Source: Burkholderia cenocepacia (GTDB lineage Bacteria; Pseudomonadota; Gammaproteobacteria; Burkholderiales; Burkholderiaceae). From it: DNA of 64,000 bases. Under the pieces are notes generated by a model. It did no database searches, had not been told where the DNA came from, and was given only the letters and a program-made list of their open reading frames with translations. The DNA lies in NCBI RefSeq assembly GCF_014211915.1, contig NZ_CP060040.1, positions 1,488,001 to 1,552,000 of the forward strand, read 5' to 3'. Below are positions 10,401 through 19,905 of this stretch, piece after piece (the first letter of the stretch is position 1; the number at the start of each line of letters is the position of its first letter). A program made the position numbers and the translations under genes.

Positions 10401-12516
10401 ATCGCGATCGTGCCAGCGTTGACCGTCGTGCCACCTGTGTAGGTATTCGCGCCGCTCAGCGTTTCGGTACCGGCGCCCTGTTTCACGATCCCGCCCGTGC
10501 CGCCGATCGATCCGCCGAAGGTCTGGTTCGTCGCGTCGCCGAACGTCAGCGTATTACCGCCGAGCGATACGGTCGTGCCGCCCACACCCGATAACGCGCC
10601 GATAGTCTGGTTCGCACCCGCCCCGCTGATGTCGAAACCGGCCCCGGCCGTGCCGAGGTTGACCGCCCCCGTCGCCGCAAGCGAGCCCCCGCGCCCAGCG
10701 CCAGCGTGCCGCCGTTGATCGTCGTGCCGCCCGTGTACGTGTTCGCCCCCGTCAACGTTTCCGTGCCGCTGCCCTGCTTCGTCACGCCGGCCGTGCCGGT
10801 GATCGTGCCGCCGAACGTTGCGTTCGCCGCATCGCCCATCGTCAGCGAGTTGGCGCCGAGCGAGACGGTCGTGCCAGCAGTACCCGTCAGCGCGCCGATC
10901 GTCTGGTTCGCACCCGATGCGCTGATGTCGAAGGCGGCCCCCGCGCCGGTAAGGTTCACCGCACCCGTCGCCGCGAGCGAGCCGCCCGCACCCAGTGCCA
11001 GCGTGCCCGCATTGATCGTCGTGCCGCCCGTGTAGCTATTGGAGCCGGTCAGCGTCGTGGTGGCTGCGCCGTTCTTGACGAGACCGCCAGCCCCGGAAAT
11101 CGCGCCGCTGACGGTCATCGCGTTGCTGCCGCCGAGCGCCAGGGCGGCGCCCCCGTTCAGGGCGACCTGATTCGCGATCGTCACCGCCTGGCTGCTGTCG
11201 AGCGTCGCATTGCCGCCGACCGTCAGCGTGCCGGTGCCGAGCGCCTGGTTGTTACCGACCACGATGGTGCCGGCATTCAGGTTCGTGCCGCCGCTGTAGG
11301 TATTTACACCCGACAGCGTCAGCGTGCCGGTACCCGACTGCGTGACCGGCCCGGCGCCGGAGATGGTGCCCGACAGGTCGAGGCTCGACGAGCCGCTCAC
11401 GCCCAAGCCGCCGCCGCTCGTCGAGATGTTGTTCGACAACGTGAGCCCCGGCGTGGCCGACTGGATCGCGCCGCCGTTCGCGTTGATCGTGCCGGTGCCG
11501 AGCGACGCGGTATTGTTCACGATCGCCGTGGCGCCGTTACCGAGCGTCGCATCGGTCGCACTCGATGCGCCCGACAGCGTCCACGTGCCGCCCTGTACAT
11601 CAAGATGGTTGAAGTTGATGTAGTTGCCGTTGTCGATCGTGCCGGTGGTCGACGTACCCTGCTGGAGCGTCAGCGTATTGTTGCCGCCCGCGCCGCCGTC
11701 GACCGTGCCCGTCGCCGCAAAGCCGATCGTGATCGCACCGATGCCGAGATTGACGGCCAGGCCCGTGCCGCCAGCCGCGTTGACCGACGAATCAGTGGTT
11801 GCGATGAACCGGTTGGTACTGTTCGTGCCCATCGACACGCTGCCGTTCACGGTACCGGAGTTCGTGAACGTGTTGCCGCCTGCCGAAGTACCCAACGCGA
11901 CACGGCCGGTGATCGTGCCGGAGTTGTTGACGTTGACCTGGCCGCCGCCATACGCGGCGATCACGCCCGCATCGGGGCCCAACAGGGTCGCGCCGACGAT
12001 GCCCGTCGTCGACATCGTGCCGGTATTCGTGATGCTGGTCGTGCCGCCCGCGCCGTTCTGCACGGCCAGCGCCATCCCGGTCAGGCCGATCGACAGGCCG
12101 GTGGTGCCCGCCATGATGCCGTTGTTGGTCACGGTCTGCGTACTGGCCGCCGCATTGCCCATCACCACGCCCGACGACAACACGCCCAGGCCCGTTCCGA
12201 GCAGCGTCGGATCGATCCGGCCGTTGTTGGTCAGCGTGTCGTTGCTGCCGGTCAGCGTCATCGCGTTACCGCCGACGCCCAGGAGAACACCGACGCTCCC
12301 GCCCGGATTGACCGTCACGTTGAGGTTGTTGGCGCCATTCGCATAGCTGGGCGCCAGCGGATTCGCGGCGCCCGAACATGCCACGTTGGTGCCCGCCGTG
12401 GTACAGGCCGCGTGCGCGGGAACGATGCCCGCGCCAGCCAGCGCGAGGAACATGCCTGTCGGCAACAGAAGTCTCGGAAACGGTTCACCGGCCTTTTTTG
12501 AGCGCGCAAGGTCCAT
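4479..12516 (-). pseudogene. Giant type Va autotransporter with PATR-type repeats, broken by two frameshifts
   Basis: This is one autotransporter read in three frames: 12516 to about 10690, 10690 to about 7402, and 7402 to 4479. Restoring two single bases would give about 2,679 residues. The start at 12516 follows GAGAGAAAGC and opens an extended signal peptide ending at AHA. The passenger is beta-helical, built of repeats of the form GTxTLTGxNTYTGGTTIxGGTLALG (passenger-associated transport repeats). The last ~270 residues form the outer-membrane barrel (from PVVWGQAFGG) and end in WKF, the aromatic terminus recognised by the BAM machinery. Both breaks are a C6 tract shortened to C5 (7402-7406 and 10686-10690); sister repeats at about 8900 and 9795 keep C6. 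It may be a true pseudogene, a phase-variable adhesin, or intact with sequencing errors. Passenger function is unknown; adhesion or biofilm roles are usual for the family. Confidence 0.85.
8060..10870 (-). repeat. Three near-identical ~891-bp tandem repeats in the autotransporter passenger
   Basis: Matching sequence recurs at about 8471, 9361 and 10252, and at about 8081 and 8972, giving a period of about 890-891 bases (297 codons). Each unit is three modules of roughly 99 residues. Copies differ by only scattered substitutions. The repeat is in frame, so unequal recombination would change passenger length without breaking the gene. Confidence 0.8.
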
Positions 12517-13118
12517 GCTTTCTCTCGTCATTGGATTTGGTATTGCCGCGGAATATGGCAATCACCCGCGGTGAATCATGGTAAAAGCGTCCACTCCGGC
12601 CGTCGCAATACGACGTCGGTTTATTCACGGATGAATTTTTTCATCGATCCTGGACTGCAGGTGCAACACTAGTCGAATGACATGATGGCGGCCCCTGGTT
12701 TTTCTGCAGCGACTTTCTGGTTGATTTGATTACTGCCCTGCTTTTTGTCAGACAAGGCTATATCAAACGCCGATCATTTTCCAGCTAATGTTTACCTAGA
12801 TGATCGACGGCCGGCATATATGTATTTTTTACTTGCCGAAGCCCGCCGGAACACGCAATCAGGCATATTCACCGCCAGGTTATTTTGATCCTTCTCAAAA
12901 CAACCGAAACCGGCGCATCAGTGAAAACGCTGATATTTTTCTTTTGATCCCGGTCATGAGGATTTTGCAGAGCAATATTTTTTCATGACGGCACGTCATC
13001 GATGTAAATGATCGATGAGTCGGTTTCACCCGTTGAAAATCGAAACCGCGGTGCATCCGAGCCGCTTTTGCGATTTCGGGTACGGAGCATGAAAGAAGTG
13101 AAAAGTCGCCCCGCCGCC
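12517..13118. other. AT-rich upstream region of the autotransporter, no gene seen
   Basis: These 602 bases separate the DUF218 gene from the autotransporter start, both on the minus strand. The stretch 12600-13060 is clearly richer in A and T than its surroundings, with many T runs, as in regulatory regions silenced by nucleoid proteins. No convincing coding sequence or strong sigma-70 promoter was found. Confidence 0.5.
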
Positions 13119-13811
13119 TCACGAAAACAGCCGCATCAAATAAAGCATCGGCCGAAACGAAACCGGCCGCGCATCGGGATTCACCCACAGCCGCACCGCA
13201 TACACCGCGTAGGCCGGCACCTCGCGCCAGCTCGAATAGACATCGCGCCACTGAAAGCGGCGCGGATAGGCGGCGGAGATGTTCGACCGCGCAATGCCGA
13301 CGCGCTCGAACGCGAGACGCGCCCGCGCAAGGTGGTAATACTGGCTGACGATCAGCACGCGGGACAGGCGATGCGCGTGCAGGTAGGCCAGCGTGTGCTG
13401 CGCGGTCGCGAGCGTATTGTCGCCCTGGTCGTCGACGGCGATCCGGTCCGCCGGCACGCCGCGCGCAACGAGGTAGTCGCGCATCACCGTCGCCTCGTTC
13501 AGCCCGGGGCCGTCGATCGCGCCGCTGACCAGAAACGCCGGGCACTGCCCCGCGTGATAGCAGCGCACGCCCACATCGAGCCGGGCCGCGAGCACGGGCT
13601 TCGGCGCGCCGGTGTCGTCGAGCGCGTTGCCGAAGATCACGGCGACGTCCGCCGGGTCGCTCGGCATCCGCATGCCATGGATTACGATCGCGGCGGCCGC
13701 CGCGGCCCAGACGCACGCAACGACGGCCAGCACGCGGCCGGCCCGGGCCGCAAAGCTCCGTTTGGTTCGATATTTCAAGGTATTCGGTCTCTCAGGTGTC
13801 GTCGGGCGCAT
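13119..13811 (-). CDS. DUF218 / YdcF-SanA family membrane-anchored protein
   Basis: A 230-residue protein with one N-terminal transmembrane segment (about residues 28-48, rich in Ala and Val) and a DUF218 domain beginning at DVAVIFGNALDDTGAPKPVLAARLD. The domain continues through VSGAIDGPGLNEATVMRDYLVARGV and the DDQGDNT and VSQYYHLARARLAF motifs, which are characteristic of SanA/YdcF-like proteins. In enterobacteria SanA affects envelope barrier function and vancomycin sensitivity; the biochemical activity of the family is poorly defined. The protein is probably periplasmic and anchored by its N-terminus. The ATG at 13811 has no clear ribosome binding site, so the start is uncertain. Confidence 0.8.
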   Translation of the reverse strand: MRPTTPERPNTLKYRTKRSFAARAGRVLAVVACVWAAAAAAIVIHGMRMPSDPADVAVIFGNALDDTGAPKPVLAARLDVGVRCYHAGQCPAFLVSGAIDGPGLNEATVMRDYLVARGVPADRIAVDDQGDNTLATAQHTLAYLHAHRLSRVLIVSQYYHLARARLAFERVGIARSNISAAYPRRFQWRDVYSSWREVPAYAVYAVRLWVNPDARPVSFRPMLYLMRLFS

Positions 13812-13963
13812 CGGCCGGCCCGGCCCCGAACGGGCGCGTCACGCTAGCACGGCGCGCTCGCGCCTGTCCATGCGACGAACCGATGCCGGCCACGCAGGCC
13901 GGCCATAGGGAGATCGAAAGAATGTGAAGGATGCGCCGCGCCGCGAAACCGCACCGCCCGGGC

Positions 13964-14998
13964 TCAATCGGCCGGGCACATCGCGAGCCGCCCCATCGCC
14001 TCGCCGGCGCCACGCACCGCGCAGGTGGCCGGCTCGTCGGCGATCCGCGCGACCAGCCCGGTCTCGTCGTACAGCAGGCGCTCGAGATCGGCGAGCAGCG
14101 CGCCGCCGCCGGTGAGCACCACGCCGCGATTCGCGATGTCGGTCACGAGTTCGGCCGGCGCGTTTTCCAGCACCGACTTCACCGCGCCGATCACCTGCTT
14201 GAGCGGCGCGGCCAGCGCGTCCGCGACGTCGTGGTTGGACAGCTCGACCGAACGCGGCAGGCCGTCGCCGATGCTGCGGCCGACGGCGCGGGTCGACGTG
14301 CGCGGCACCGCGCTGGTGGCCGAGCCGATCGTCTTCTTCACGTGCTCCGCCGTCTGTTCGCCGAGCAGCACGCCGTACAGGTTGCGGACATGGTTGACGA
14401 TCGCCGCGTCGAACTGGCTGCCGCCGACGCGGATCGCCTCGCGGTAGACGATGCCGCCGAGCGCGATGACCGCGACTTCGGTGGTCCCGCCGCCGATGTC
14501 GATGACCATCGAGCCGACCGGCTCGGTCACCGGCAAACCTGCGCCGAGCCCGGCCGCGAGCGACTCCTCGATCAGTTCGACCTCCGATACGCCAGCCGCG
14601 AACGCGGCCTCGCGGATCGCGCGGCGCTCGACGGCCGTCGCATCGGACGGCACGCACAACGTGACCTCGACGCGGCGGCCGAAGCGCGAGCGGGTGCGCG
14701 ACATGTCGATGAAGCTGCGGATCATCTGCTCGGCCGCGTGCGCGTCCGCGATCACGCCGTGGCGCATGGGCCGCACGGCTTCCAGATGCCCCGGTTCGCG
14801 GCCGAGCAGCGCCTTGGCCAGCTCGCCGACGGCCTCGAGCGTCGGCCGCGCGTCGCTCGCGCCGCCCTTGCGGAAGCACACGACCGACGGCTGGTTCAGC
14901 ACCACGCCGCGTTCATGCGTATAGATCCGCGTACTCGCCGTTCCCGGATCGATCGCAACGGGTTGCGCAAACAACTTTCCGAACAGCGGTGTCGACAT
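13964..14998 (-). CDS. MreB-like rod-shape-determining actin homologue (paralogue)
   Basis: A 344-residue MreB-family protein of near-standard length. The actin-fold ATPase motifs are visible: phosphate-1 loop AIDPGTASTRIY (about residues 14-25, where canonical MreB has DLGTANT), phosphate-2 loop VIDIGGGTTEVAV, and adenosine motif VLTGGGALL. The start at 14998 follows AAGG at proper spacing. mreC and mreD, which normally follow mreB, are absent, so this is probably a second copy beside a main mreBCD operon elsewhere. It probably forms cytoplasmic filaments guiding cell-wall synthesis, or has a specialised role. It is divergent from a patatin-type autotransporter gene, with 271 bases between them. 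Confidence 0.88.
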   Translation of the reverse strand: MSTPLFGKLFAQPVAIDPGTASTRIYTHERGVVLNQPSVVCFRKGGASDARPTLEAVGELAKALLGREPGHLEAVRPMRHGVIADAHAAEQMIRSFIDMSRTRSRFGRRVEVTLCVPSDATAVERRAIREAAFAAGVSEVELIEESLAAGLGAGLPVTEPVGSMVIDIGGGTTEVAVIALGGIVYREAIRVGGSQFDAAIVNHVRNLYGVLLGEQTAEHVKKTIGSATSAVPRTSTRAVGRSIGDGLPRSVELSNHDVADALAAPLKQVIGAVKSVLENAPAELVTDIANRGVVLTGGGALLADLERLLYDETGLVARIADEPATCAVRGAGEAMGRLAMCPAD

Positions 14999-15269
14999 AT
15001 CAAACCTTGGTGAGGGAACGGGCCGGGACAGCCGCGCCGCACTTTTTGCCGCGCGTCCATACCGCCCCATCACGAGCTTAGCGGCAAATCGTTCCGATAC
15101 TTTAGGCAATTCCCATGATTTTTTCGCGACGAATTTGCCGAATGTGGCGTTCCGGGCACGTCCGGCTACGCAACGGCCTCTCGCGTCGGGCCTGTAAAAC
15201 ACGGTAATCTCTCGGTCTTGCCTGCTCCCGGCAGGCCTCAGACGCACGATCACGCCAGGTATCTTCACC

Positions 15270-17681
15270 ATGACAGCGACCGCTTTCTTCCGCTGGGCGC
15301 CGCTGGGCCCGCTCTGCACGACGCTCGTTGCCTTCTGGTGCTGCACGCTCGCCGCGCAACCGCTGCCGGCCACCGAATCCGCCGCTGCCCAGACCGTTGC
15401 CGCTGCAGCCAACGCGCCGGCCGCCGCCACGCCCGCCGCACCCGCTGCGTCCGCGCACACCTGCACCGCCGACGGCGGCCCGGCCGGCCGCCCGTCCATC
15501 GGCCTCGTGCTGTCCGGCGGCGGTGCGCGCGGCTATGCACATCTCGGGGTCCTGAAAGTCCTGGAGGACAACCGGATTCCGATCGACTGCATCGCGGGCA
15601 CCAGCATGGGCGCCGTGGTCGGCGGCCTGTATGCGAGCGGGATGGCGGCCGACGAGATGCAGAAGCGGCTGTCCGAGGTCAACCTGGCGGATATCGCGTT
15701 CGACGTGACGGACCGCGCGGACCTGCCGCAAACCAGCCGCGAGGACGAACGCCTGTACATCAACGGGCTGACGCTCGGCTTCGGCAAGAAGGGCGTCAAG
15801 GCGCCGGTCGGCCTCGTCCAGGGCAACCGGCTGCAGGCGCTGCTCGCGAACTGGACGGCCGCCGTGCCGACCAACCAGCCGTTCGACCAGTTGCCGATCC
15901 CGTACCGCGCGGTCGCGACCGACCTGCAGACCGGCCAGATGGTCGTGCTCGACCACGGCTCGCTGCCGCTCGCGATTCGCGCGAGCATGGCGATGCCGGG
16001 CCTGTTCGCGCCGGCCGAGATCAACGGGCGCGCGCTCGTGGACGGCGGCCTCGTCAGCAACCTGCCCGTCGACACCGCGCGGCAGATGGGCGCGAACGTC
16101 GTGATCGCCGTCGACATCGGCTCGCAACTGCGCCCGCTCGACGCGCTCGCGTCGCCGGCCGACGTGATGCAGCAGATGGTCGGCATCCTGATCCGCCAGA
16201 ACGTGACCGCGCAGCGCAAGCAGCTCGACGCGCGGGACGTGCTGCTCACGCCGGACCTCGGCTCGCTCGCGTTCACCGATTTCCAGAACGCGAAGCAGGC
16301 GATTGCCGCCGGCGCGGCCGCCGCGACCGCCGCGCTGCCGAAGCTGCGGCGTTTCGCGCTCACGCCGGAACAGTACGCGGCCTACCGGTCCTCACATGCG
16401 CAGCCGCTGCCGCCGCCGATCCGGATCACGCGCATCGACATCAAGACCAGCGGCGGCGTACCGAAGCGCGTCGTCAGCAACGCGCTGCACGTGAAACCGG
16501 GCGACATCTACGATCCGAAGACCGTCAGCCAGGATCTGCTCGGCCTCACGACGGGCGGCAACTTCGAGAGCGTCACGCAGCAGATCGTCAGCCGCGGCGA
16601 CGACAACGTGCTCGAAATCGACGCGCGCGAAAAGTACTGGGGGCCCAACTTCCTGCTGTTCGGGCTCGGCATGTCGAGCAGTTCGACCGATGAAGGCGGC
16701 TTCCGCCTGCACGTCGGCTACCGGCGGCCGTGGCTCACGGAATCGGGGCTCGAATTCCGCGCGGACACGACGATCGGCAGCGACCTGCAGTCGGCGCGCG
16801 TCGAATTGCGCCAGCCGCTGTCGACCGCGTACGGCGTCTACCTGTCGCCGTACGCGGAATATCAGCGTCGCTACGCGAACCTGTACGACGACTCCGGCGA
16901 CGTGAAGATCACGCAGTACCTGATGCAGACGGCGCGCGCCGGGATCGACCTCGGCCTGCCGATCGCGCGGCTCGGCGATTTCCGCATCGGTCTCGGCTAC
17001 GTGACCGGGCACGGCTCGCCGACCTACAACCTGCCGTTCGACGACGGCAGCGGCCAGGCGCTGCTGTGGCCGAGCTTCACGTCGCAGGCGTTGATCGCGC
17101 GGGCGCGGCTCGTCATCGATCAACTCGACGATCCGATGTTCCCGCGCAAGGGTTATTTCGGCGAACTGCGGGTCGAACGCTCGCTGGTGTCGCGCAACGG
17201 CGGCTCGGCGCAGGATTTCGCCGACGGGATCAGCAACGCGCCTTACACCGAGATCTACGGCAAGGCGATGATCGCGCAGCAGTTCGGCCGGCACAGCGTC
17301 AGCGCGACGATCGAAGGCGGCAAGAGCATCGGCGGCACCAACCTGATCAATGCGTTCAACTTCACGCTGGGCGGCTTCCAGCATCTGTCCGCCTATGCGG
17401 CCGACCAGTTGAACGGCAACGAGCTCGCGTACGGGCAGATCACGTACATGAACCAGTTGATGACGTTCAACGCGTCGCCGGTCAAGGCGCTGTCGGTGGG
17501 CGCCAGCGCGGAAGTCGGCAACGTCTGGTCGAGCGGCCAGAAGATCGGCGGCGGCGCGCTCAAGCAGAGCTACACGTTCTTCACGAGCCTGTCGACCGCA
17601 TTCGGGCCCGTCTATATCGGCGTGGCGCTCGCCCCCAGCGGCCGACGCAACTTCTACCTGCAGCTCGGCCGTACTTATTGA
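15270..17681 (+). CDS. Patatin-like phospholipase fused to POTRA and outer-membrane barrel (type Vd autotransporter, PlpD-like)
   Basis: An 803-residue protein that combines three parts. First is an N-terminal signal region with an Ala/Pro-rich linker. Second is a patatin phospholipase domain (about residues 76-270) with oxyanion hole GGGARG (83-88), nucleophile Ser112 in GTSMG, and catalytic Asp258 in DGG. Third is a POTRA-like region (about 388-455) followed by a BamA/D15-type 16-strand barrel ending in the aromatic residue of GRTY. This is the PlpD architecture, in which the barrel exports its own lipase domain. The Ser-Asp dyad is intact, so phospholipase A activity at the cell surface is expected. 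It may act on host or bacterial lipids; the substrate is inferred. Confidence 0.9.
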   Translation: MTATAFFRWAPLGPLCTTLVAFWCCTLAAQPLPATESAAAQTVAAAANAPAAATPAAPAASAHTCTADGGPAGRPSIGLVLSGGGARGYAHLGVLKVLEDNRIPIDCIAGTSMGAVVGGLYASGMAADEMQKRLSEVNLADIAFDVTDRADLPQTSREDERLYINGLTLGFGKKGVKAPVGLVQGNRLQALLANWTAAVPTNQPFDQLPIPYRAVATDLQTGQMVVLDHGSLPLAIRASMAMPGLFAPAEINGRALVDGGLVSNLPVDTARQMGANVVIAVDIGSQLRPLDALASPADVMQQMVGILIRQNVTAQRKQLDARDVLLTPDLGSLAFTDFQNAKQAIAAGAAAATAALPKLRRFALTPEQYAAYRSSHAQPLPPPIRITRIDIKTSGGVPKRVVSNALHVKPGDIYDPKTVSQDLLGLTTGGNFESVTQQIVSRGDDNVLEIDAREKYWGPNFLLFGLGMSSSSTDEGGFRLHVGYRRPWLTESGLEFRADTTIGSDLQSARVELRQPLSTAYGVYLSPYAEYQRRYANLYDDSGDVKITQYLMQTARAGIDLGLPIARLGDFRIGLGYVTGHGSPTYNLPFDDGSGQALLWPSFTSQALIARARLVIDQLDDPMFPRKGYFGELRVERSLVSRNGGSAQDFADGISNAPYTEIYGKAMIAQQFGRHSVSATIEGGKSIGGTNLINAFNFTLGGFQHLSAYAADQLNGNELAYGQITYMNQLMTFNASPVKALSVGASAEVGNVWSSGQKIGGGALKQSYTFFTSLSTAFGPVYIGVALAPSGRRNFYLQLGRTY

Positions 17682-17688
17682 GCATGCG

Positions 17689-17712
17689 CGGATGCCGCTG
17701 CGGCGGCATCCG
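17689..17712. terminator. Hairpin between convergent patatin and histidine kinase genes
   Basis: A perfect 9-base inverted repeat (17689-17697 and 17704-17712) with a 6-base loop lies just after the patatin stop, in the 99-base convergent gap. There is no T run, so it is only a possible bidirectional terminator. Confidence 0.35.
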
Positions 17713-17780
17713 TGGCGCCGTCCCGGCGGCAGCTGTCGACTTCACGGCGGGCCGCGGGCCGGGCCTCGCGCGACGTCGTG

Positions 17781-18911
17781 CTAGACCGGCCAGCTGATCT
17801 CGAATCGCGCGCCGCCGAGTTCGACCGGATCGACGACCGCGATCCGGCCGTTGTGCGCGTGGAGCACCTGTCGCGTGATCGACAGGCCGAGCCCGTAGCC
17901 GCCGGTGCGACGGTCGAGGCGCACGAACGCGTCGAAGATCCGTTCGCGCTCGCTCTCGGGCACGCCGGGGCCGTCGTCCTCGACGAAGATGCCGATGTTG
18001 CCGTGCACGAGCGAGATTCCGACGACGATCCGCGATTTCGCGTACTTGCTCGCGTTGCGCAACAGGTTGCGCATCGCATACGACATCAGCCGACGGTCCA
18101 TCTTCACGCGCAAATCCGCTCCGATCTCGATGCGCGACTCGATCGCCCGGTCCGGATACAGCAGTTGCGCGTCGTTCACCTGGTGCTCGAACCACGCGAC
18201 GGGCGCCGTCATCTCGAGGTTCGACTGCAGCGAGCTGTATTCGAGCCGGGCATACGTGAGGCTCATGTCGATCAGCTCCTCGAGCTCGGTCACGTCCTGC
18301 GCGATGCTCTCGAGCGCGCCCTGGTATTCGGCCGCCGAACCCGGTTCGCGCAGCATTTCGAGCGCGAAGCGCACGCGCGCGAGCGGCGTGCGCAACTCGT
18401 GCGAGATTCCGTTCGTCAGATCGCGCTGCGCGGCGATCAGCCGCTCCATGCGCATCGCGAGCGCATTCAGCGTGCGCGCCAGCGGGCCGATGATCACGCT
18501 GTGCGATTCGCGCGCGCGTGTGTTGAAGCGCCCGCCGGTGAAGTCGATCGCGCGCTCGCGCACCATCACGAGATCCGACCAGACCGGCCGCATCCACCGG
18601 TACGCGGCGAGCGCGGGCGCGGTGAACACGAACGCGAGCACGATCCAGATGTCGCCCGGCAGCGAGTCGAACGCATGCCACACGACCTGCGGCGACAATT
18701 CGACGCACAGCGCGAGCGCGGGCACCAGCGCGGTCAGCAACACGAGGCCGAGCAGATGCAGGTAGGTGCGCAGGTACAGGCGCGACCAGCTCGGAATGCG
18801 GTCGGCGCGCGTGTCGGTCCACGCGCGCCGGAAATGCAGCCAGCGCCATTTGACGTAGCGCAGCGTGGGCAGCGGCGGTGCATCGGGGTGCGAACGGGTT
18901 CGTCGAATCAT
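17781..18911 (-). CDS. Sensor histidine kinase (RstB-like)
   Basis: A 376-residue inner-membrane kinase. It has two hydrophobic segments (about 49-71 and 87-104), a HAMP-like linker (105-160), and the phospho-acceptor helix with His171 in ISHELRTPLARV. The HATPase domain has N-box LLRNASKYAK, DDGPGVP and GYGLGLS. The segment between the two membrane helices is short (about 15 residues), so there is little periplasmic sensor and the stimulus may be sensed in or at the membrane. It lies 64 bases downstream of its response regulator and is presumably co-transcribed with it. The RstB-like label rests on the pairing and domain order; the signal is unknown. Confidence 0.88.
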   Translation of the reverse strand: MIRRTRSHPDAPPLPTLRYVKWRWLHFRRAWTDTRADRIPSWSRLYLRTYLHLLGLVLLTALVPALALCVELSPQVVWHAFDSLPGDIWIVLAFVFTAPALAAYRWMRPVWSDLVMVRERAIDFTGGRFNTRARESHSVIIGPLARTLNALAMRMERLIAAQRDLTNGISHELRTPLARVRFALEMLREPGSAAEYQGALESIAQDVTELEELIDMSLTYARLEYSSLQSNLEMTAPVAWFEHQVNDAQLLYPDRAIESRIEIGADLRVKMDRRLMSYAMRNLLRNASKYAKSRIVVGISLVHGNIGIFVEDDGPGVPESERERIFDAFVRLDRRTGGYGLGLSITRQVLHAHNGRIAVVDPVELGGARFEISWPV

Positions 18912-18975
18912 CGCGGCTCCCGGCCGGCGGGCGGAATGCCCGCGCGGAACGTGACGGCGTCGCGCGAGCGCGGCG

Positions 18976-19686
18976 TCATTCCCACGCGTGCTTGCTGAAT
19001 TGATAACCCTTGCTGCGGATCGTCTTGATCCGCTGCGGGTTGCTCGCGTCGTCGCGCAGCTTGCGGCGCAGCTTCGAGATGCGCCCGTCGATCGTGCGGT
19101 CGAGGCCGTCGAATTCGACGCCGCGCAGCTGCAGCATCAGATCGTCGCGGCTGACGACTTCGCCCGCATGACACACCAGCGCCCACAGCAGGTCGAATTC
19201 GGCCGACGTCAGATCGGGCATGCTGCCGTCGGGCAGCACGACGGTGCGGTCGGTGCGGTCGATCGAGAACTTGCCGAACGCGTAGCGCTCCGGCTGCGGC
19301 GCGGTGCTCTCGGCCGCTCGCGCCGGCGCGCGACGCAGTTGCGCCTTGATCCGCGCGAGCAGGATGCGCGGCTCGACCGGCTTGTGCACGTAGTCGTCCG
19401 CGCCGAATTCGAGGCCGAGCAGCTCGTCGAACGGTTCGTCGCGCGCCGTCACCATGATGATCACGCCGTCGTACTGCTTGCGCGCCTCGCGGCAGATTTC
19501 GAAGCCGTCCTTGCCCGGCAGGTTCACGTCGAGGATCACGAGATCGGGACGAATGGACAGGATCGCCGGCACCGCGGCGTCACCATGCAGCACGGTGTCG
19601 ACTTCATAGTCGTTCTTGCGCAGGTAGCCGGCGATCAGCGTGGACAGGCGGGTGTCGTCTTCGACGAGCAGGATGCGAAAAGACAT
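18976..19686 (-). CDS. OmpR-family response regulator (RstA-like)
   Basis: A 236-residue regulator with a receiver domain (1-118) bearing acidic pair Glu9-Asp10, phospho-acceptor Asp53 (LVILDVNLPGKDG) and Lys102 (DDYVHKPVEP). The C-terminal winged-helix DNA-binding domain (about 140-236) has LTSAEFDLLWALVCHAGEVVSRDDL and the terminal TIRSKGYQF wing. It precedes its kinase in the same orientation. The start MSFRILLVEDD at 19686 gives the usual N-terminus; an in-frame ATG six codons upstream is possible, and neither has a clear ribosome binding site. The target genes are unknown. Confidence 0.88.
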   Translation of the reverse strand: MSFRILLVEDDTRLSTLIAGYLRKNDYEVDTVLHGDAAVPAILSIRPDLVILDVNLPGKDGFEICREARKQYDGVIIMVTARDEPFDELLGLEFGADDYVHKPVEPRILLARIKAQLRRAPARAAESTAPQPERYAFGKFSIDRTDRTVVLPDGSMPDLTSAEFDLLWALVCHAGEVVSRDDLMLQLRGVEFDGLDRTIDGRISKLRRKLRDDASNPQRIKTIRSKGYQFSKHAWE

Positions 19687-19905
19687 GGGTAGCGGTCGGA
19701 TCATCGGGAAAGCCGCGGCGGCGCCGGCCGGTGCCGGACGCCGGCCCTCGGCCGAAACGTACCGCATGATACTGCGCCCGCCGCCTGCCTGTTTGCCGGT
19801 CTTGAAAATAAGGGCGCGATTCAGGCCGCGCTTGACGAATCGGTGCCGGGACGGTTCCATACGGGCTCGCCGGAATCCGGCCGTGCCTCTACCCTGCCCG
19901 ACGTG

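Noticed and set aside
7400..10750. CRISPR or satellite repeats
   Set aside because: The repeats are in frame and encode a beta-helical passenger.
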